The translations under genes were made by a program, and so were the position numbers. DNA of 10,692 nucleotides, from contig DASVBJ010000342.1 in the NCBI GenBank assembly GCA_036375895.1, forward strand, positions 1 to 10,692. Direction: 5' to 3'. Numbering within the stretch: position 1 is the first letter of the stretch; every line of letters starts with the position of its first letter. Under the pieces are notes generated by a model. The model was given only the letters and a program-made list of their open reading frames with translations, had not been told where the DNA came from and ran no database searches. This document shows positions 8,158 to 10,692 of this stretch, in pieces. Origin of the DNA: DASVBJ01 sp036375895. Lineage in GTDB: Bacteria > Actinomycetota > Actinomycetes > JACCUZ01.

Positions 8158-8161
<4 letters not shown>
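7355..8161 (-). CDS. trpA: Tryptophan synthase alpha subunit
   Basis: Cleaves indole-3-glycerol phosphate to indole and glyceraldehyde 3-phosphate and passes indole through a tunnel to TrpB. 268 residues, the same length as the enteric enzyme. The catalytic acids fall at the classical numbers, Glu49 (VVEVGLPYSDP) and Asp60 (PLMDGP). The active-site Tyr is Tyr173 in FVYAAS, and the phosphate-binding loop has Gly231-Ser232 in VIVGSAF. The GTG at 8161 overlaps the trpB TGA by 4 bases (GTGA) and is preceded by a G-rich GGGGGAGGG in the last trpB codons. Its own TGA overlaps the ATG of the SCO gene. The TIM-barrel protein is complete and no key residue is missing. Confidence 0.98.
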
Positions 8162-9413
<1,252 letters not shown>

Positions 9414-9417
<4 letters not shown>

Positions 9418-10220
9418 CGGTCGTGCTTGAGGGCCGGGTGGGCCCCCGCGGCCACCAGGTCGGCCACCGCCGAGCGCGGGTCCCGTCCGGTGACGAGGGA
9501 CTCGCCGACCAGCACCGCGTCGGCGCCGGCGCGGGCGTACTCGATGACGTCGTGCGGGCCACGCACCCCGGACTCGGCGATCCGCACGACGTGATCGGGG
9601 ATGTACGGCGCGATCCGGGCGAACAGGCCGCGGTCGACCCTCATCGTCGTGAGGTCGCGGGCGTTGACGCCGATCACGGTCGCGCCGGCGTCGACGGCGC
9701 GGGAGACCTCCTCGACCGTGTGGACCTCGACGACGGGCACGAGCCCGAGCGAGTGGGCCCGCTCGACGAGCGACACCAGGGCGTTCTGGTCGAGGGCGGC
9801 GACGATGAGCAGCGCGAGGTCGGCGCCGTGGACGCGGGCCTCCCACAGCTGGTAGCTGGAGACGATGAAGTCCTTGCGCAGCACCGGCACGTCGACGGCG
9901 AGGCGCACCGCCACCAGGTCGTCGAGGCTGCCGCCGAACCGCCGCTGCTCGGTGAGGACGCTGATGACTGCGGCGCCGCCCATCTCGTAGTCGGCCGCGA
10001 GCGCGGCGGGGTCGGCGATCGTGGCCAGCGCACCCTTGGACGGGCTGGAGCGCTTGACCTCCGCGATGACCGCCACGCTGTCGCCGCGCAGCACCGGGAT
10101 CGCATTCCGGCACGGCGGCCTGGTCGCGGCCCGGGCCTTGAGCTCGTCGAGGCTCACCTGGTCCTGACGCTCGGCGAGGTCGGCGCGCACACCTGCCAGG
10201 ATGTCGTCCAGCACGCTCAC
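9414..10220 (-). CDS. trpC: Indole-3-glycerol phosphate synthase
   Basis: Closes the ring of carboxyphenylamino-deoxyribulose phosphate to form indole-3-glycerol phosphate, the substrate of TrpA. 268 residues, a single-domain enzyme not fused to TrpF. Catalytic residues line up with the family: Glu54 and Lys56 (IAEVKRSSPS), Lys116 (LRKDF), Glu165 (VVEVH), Asn186 (GVNARDL) and Ser217 (AESGVRG). I chose the GTG at 10220 because GAGGAG lies 8 bases upstream and the protein then begins SVLDDILAGVRADL, as in actinobacterial homologues. A GTG at 10286 in the same frame would add 22 Arg-rich residues and has no such support. It leads the trpC-trpB-trpA-SCO coupled set. trpE, trpD and trpF are not in the window. 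Confidence 0.98.
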
Positions 10221-10228
10221 GCGATGGT

Positions 10229-10234
10229 CTCCTC
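10229..10234 (-). promoter_or_regulatory. Ribosome-binding site that fixes the trpC start
   Basis: GAGGAG on the minus strand, 8 bases before the GTG at 10220. It decides between this start and the in-frame GTG at 10286. Confidence 0.75.
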
Positions 10235-10253
10235 GCCGTGGTCCCCGTCGGCC

Positions 10254-10318
10254 GTCAGGTCTGACCGTCCGATGGTAACTGCGCACCGGGCGGCGACGGT
10301 CAGCCCGGTCGCGGGCTG
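10254..10318 (-). promoter_or_regulatory. trpC leader with overlapping, mutually exclusive inverted repeats
   Basis: On the minus-strand RNA, stem 1:2 is CAGCCCG-CGAC-CGGGCTG (10318-10301), a 7-bp stem with a 4-base loop. Stem 2:3 pairs CTGACCGTC (10303-10295) with GACGGTCAG (10269-10261), 9 bp across a 25-base loop. Stem 3:4 is GTCA-GACC-TGAC (10265-10254), only 4 bp. Arm 2 is shared by the first two and arm 3 by the last two, so forming one blocks the next. No T-run follows any stem, and no short reading frame with Trp codons is seen, so classic trp attenuation is not shown. Stem 1:2, 7 bases after the DUF2752 stop, could also be a GC-rich terminator or mRNA end stabiliser. A TACCAT hexamer at 10277-10272 resembles a -10 box but lacks a well-spaced -35. 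Confidence 0.4.
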
Positions 10319-10325
10319 GGACGGC

Positions 10326-10692
10326 TCAGGGGGCGAGGGCAGCGCCGAACGGCAGGTTGCGTGCGACGCCGAACGTGATGGCAGCCACCACGACCAGCAC
10401 CCGGATCGTCCGCGACGACGACGGCGGGGACCGGCGCAGCAGCCAGAGCAGCGCGAGCAGCGGGAAGCCGACCACGATCAGCGCGTTCTCGCCGACCGCC
10501 GCGGCGAGCTGACCCGTCAACAGGTCGTGCGTGGCGCGCAGCCCCCCGCAGAAGGGGCACCACAGCCCGGTCAGGGCGTGCAGCGGGCACACCGGGTAGC
10601 GGCCGGCGACATGGGGGTCGACCAGCCCGACGTACGTCACGGCCGCCGCGACGGCGGACCCGCTCACCGCCCACCAGAGCAGGCGTGACCGG
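10326..10692 (-). CDS. DUF2752-type small membrane protein, 5' end probably beyond the window
   Basis: At least 113 residues from a GTG at 10667, but the frame stays open to the right edge and the upstream codons (RLLWWAVSG) extend the first hydrophobic helix, so the true start is probably outside. Hydrophobic segments are near residues 1-16, 60-77 and 86-101 counted from that GTG. The family mark is LWCPFCGGLRA at 35-45, with Cys37 and Cys40 in a C-x2-C pair, preceded by Cys27 in the conserved YPVCPLHALTG. DUF2752 proteins have no established function; the Cys pair suggests metal binding or redox, which is inference. It lies 105 bases upstream of trpC, where some actinobacteria carry small membrane proteins in the trp cluster, but I see no evidence that it acts in tryptophan synthesis. 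Confidence 0.82.
   Translation of the reverse strand, partial: RSRLLWWAVSGSAVAAAVTYVGLVDPHVAGRYPVCPLHALTGLWCPFCGGLRATHDLLTGQLAAAVGENALIVVGFPLLALLWLLRRSPPSSSRTIRVLVVVAAITFGVARNLPFGAALAP

Noticed and set aside
10221..10286. A longer trpC starting at GTG 10286
   Set aside because: It adds 22 Arg-rich residues not seen in the family, whereas the GTG at 10220 has GAGGAG at 8 bases and the normal N-terminus.
10221..10325. A Trp-codon leader peptide for attenuation
   Set aside because: The only start-led frame noted here, from the GTG at 10286, runs straight into trpC in the same frame and contains no Trp in the added part; no U-tract terminator is present either.

Overview
The window is very GC-rich and every recognisable gene lies on the minus strand, so transcription runs from the right edge to the left edge. 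GTG starts are common, shadow frames are long and open, and the order trpC-trpB-trpA ... lgt ... gltB is one I know from actinobacteria. I read it as chromosomal core DNA of a high-GC actinomycete (Actinomycetota); I cannot place the genus from sequence alone.

Layout in transcription order. (1) Right edge: the end of a small DUF2752-type membrane protein (10692-10326). (2) A 105-base leader (10325-10221) with overlapping inverted repeats that could fold in alternative ways. (3) trpC, trpB and trpA, the last steps of tryptophan synthesis, joined by 4-base stop/start overlaps. (4) An SCO1/SenC-type copper-binding lipoprotein, again joined to trpA by a 4-base overlap. (5) lgt, the enzyme that lipidates lipoproteins, 29 bases further on. 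(6) A VIT1/CCC1-type metal transporter overlapping the lgt stop by 4 bases, with its ribosome-binding site inside lgt. (7) After 81 bases, a stand-alone LanC-like cyclase-fold protein with an apparent Cys-Cys-Cys zinc site. (8) After 99 bases holding two inverted repeats, gltB, the large subunit of glutamate synthase, which runs off the left edge without its C-terminal domain.

How it fits together. trpC to the SCO gene looks like one translationally coupled unit, and lgt-VIT like a second, probably on the same transcript. The SCO protein carries a lipobox, so it is a predicted substrate of the Lgt encoded next to it. TrpCBA and GltB are housekeeping amino-acid enzymes. The VIT transporter is a metal-homeostasis gene.

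The least ordinary item is the orphan LanC-like gene between VIT and gltB: the window holds no lanthipeptide precursor, dehydratase or exporter for it. The second is the set of competing stems before trpC. No tRNA, rRNA, CRISPR, insertion sequence or phage feature was seen. No gap between genes exceeds 105 bases.
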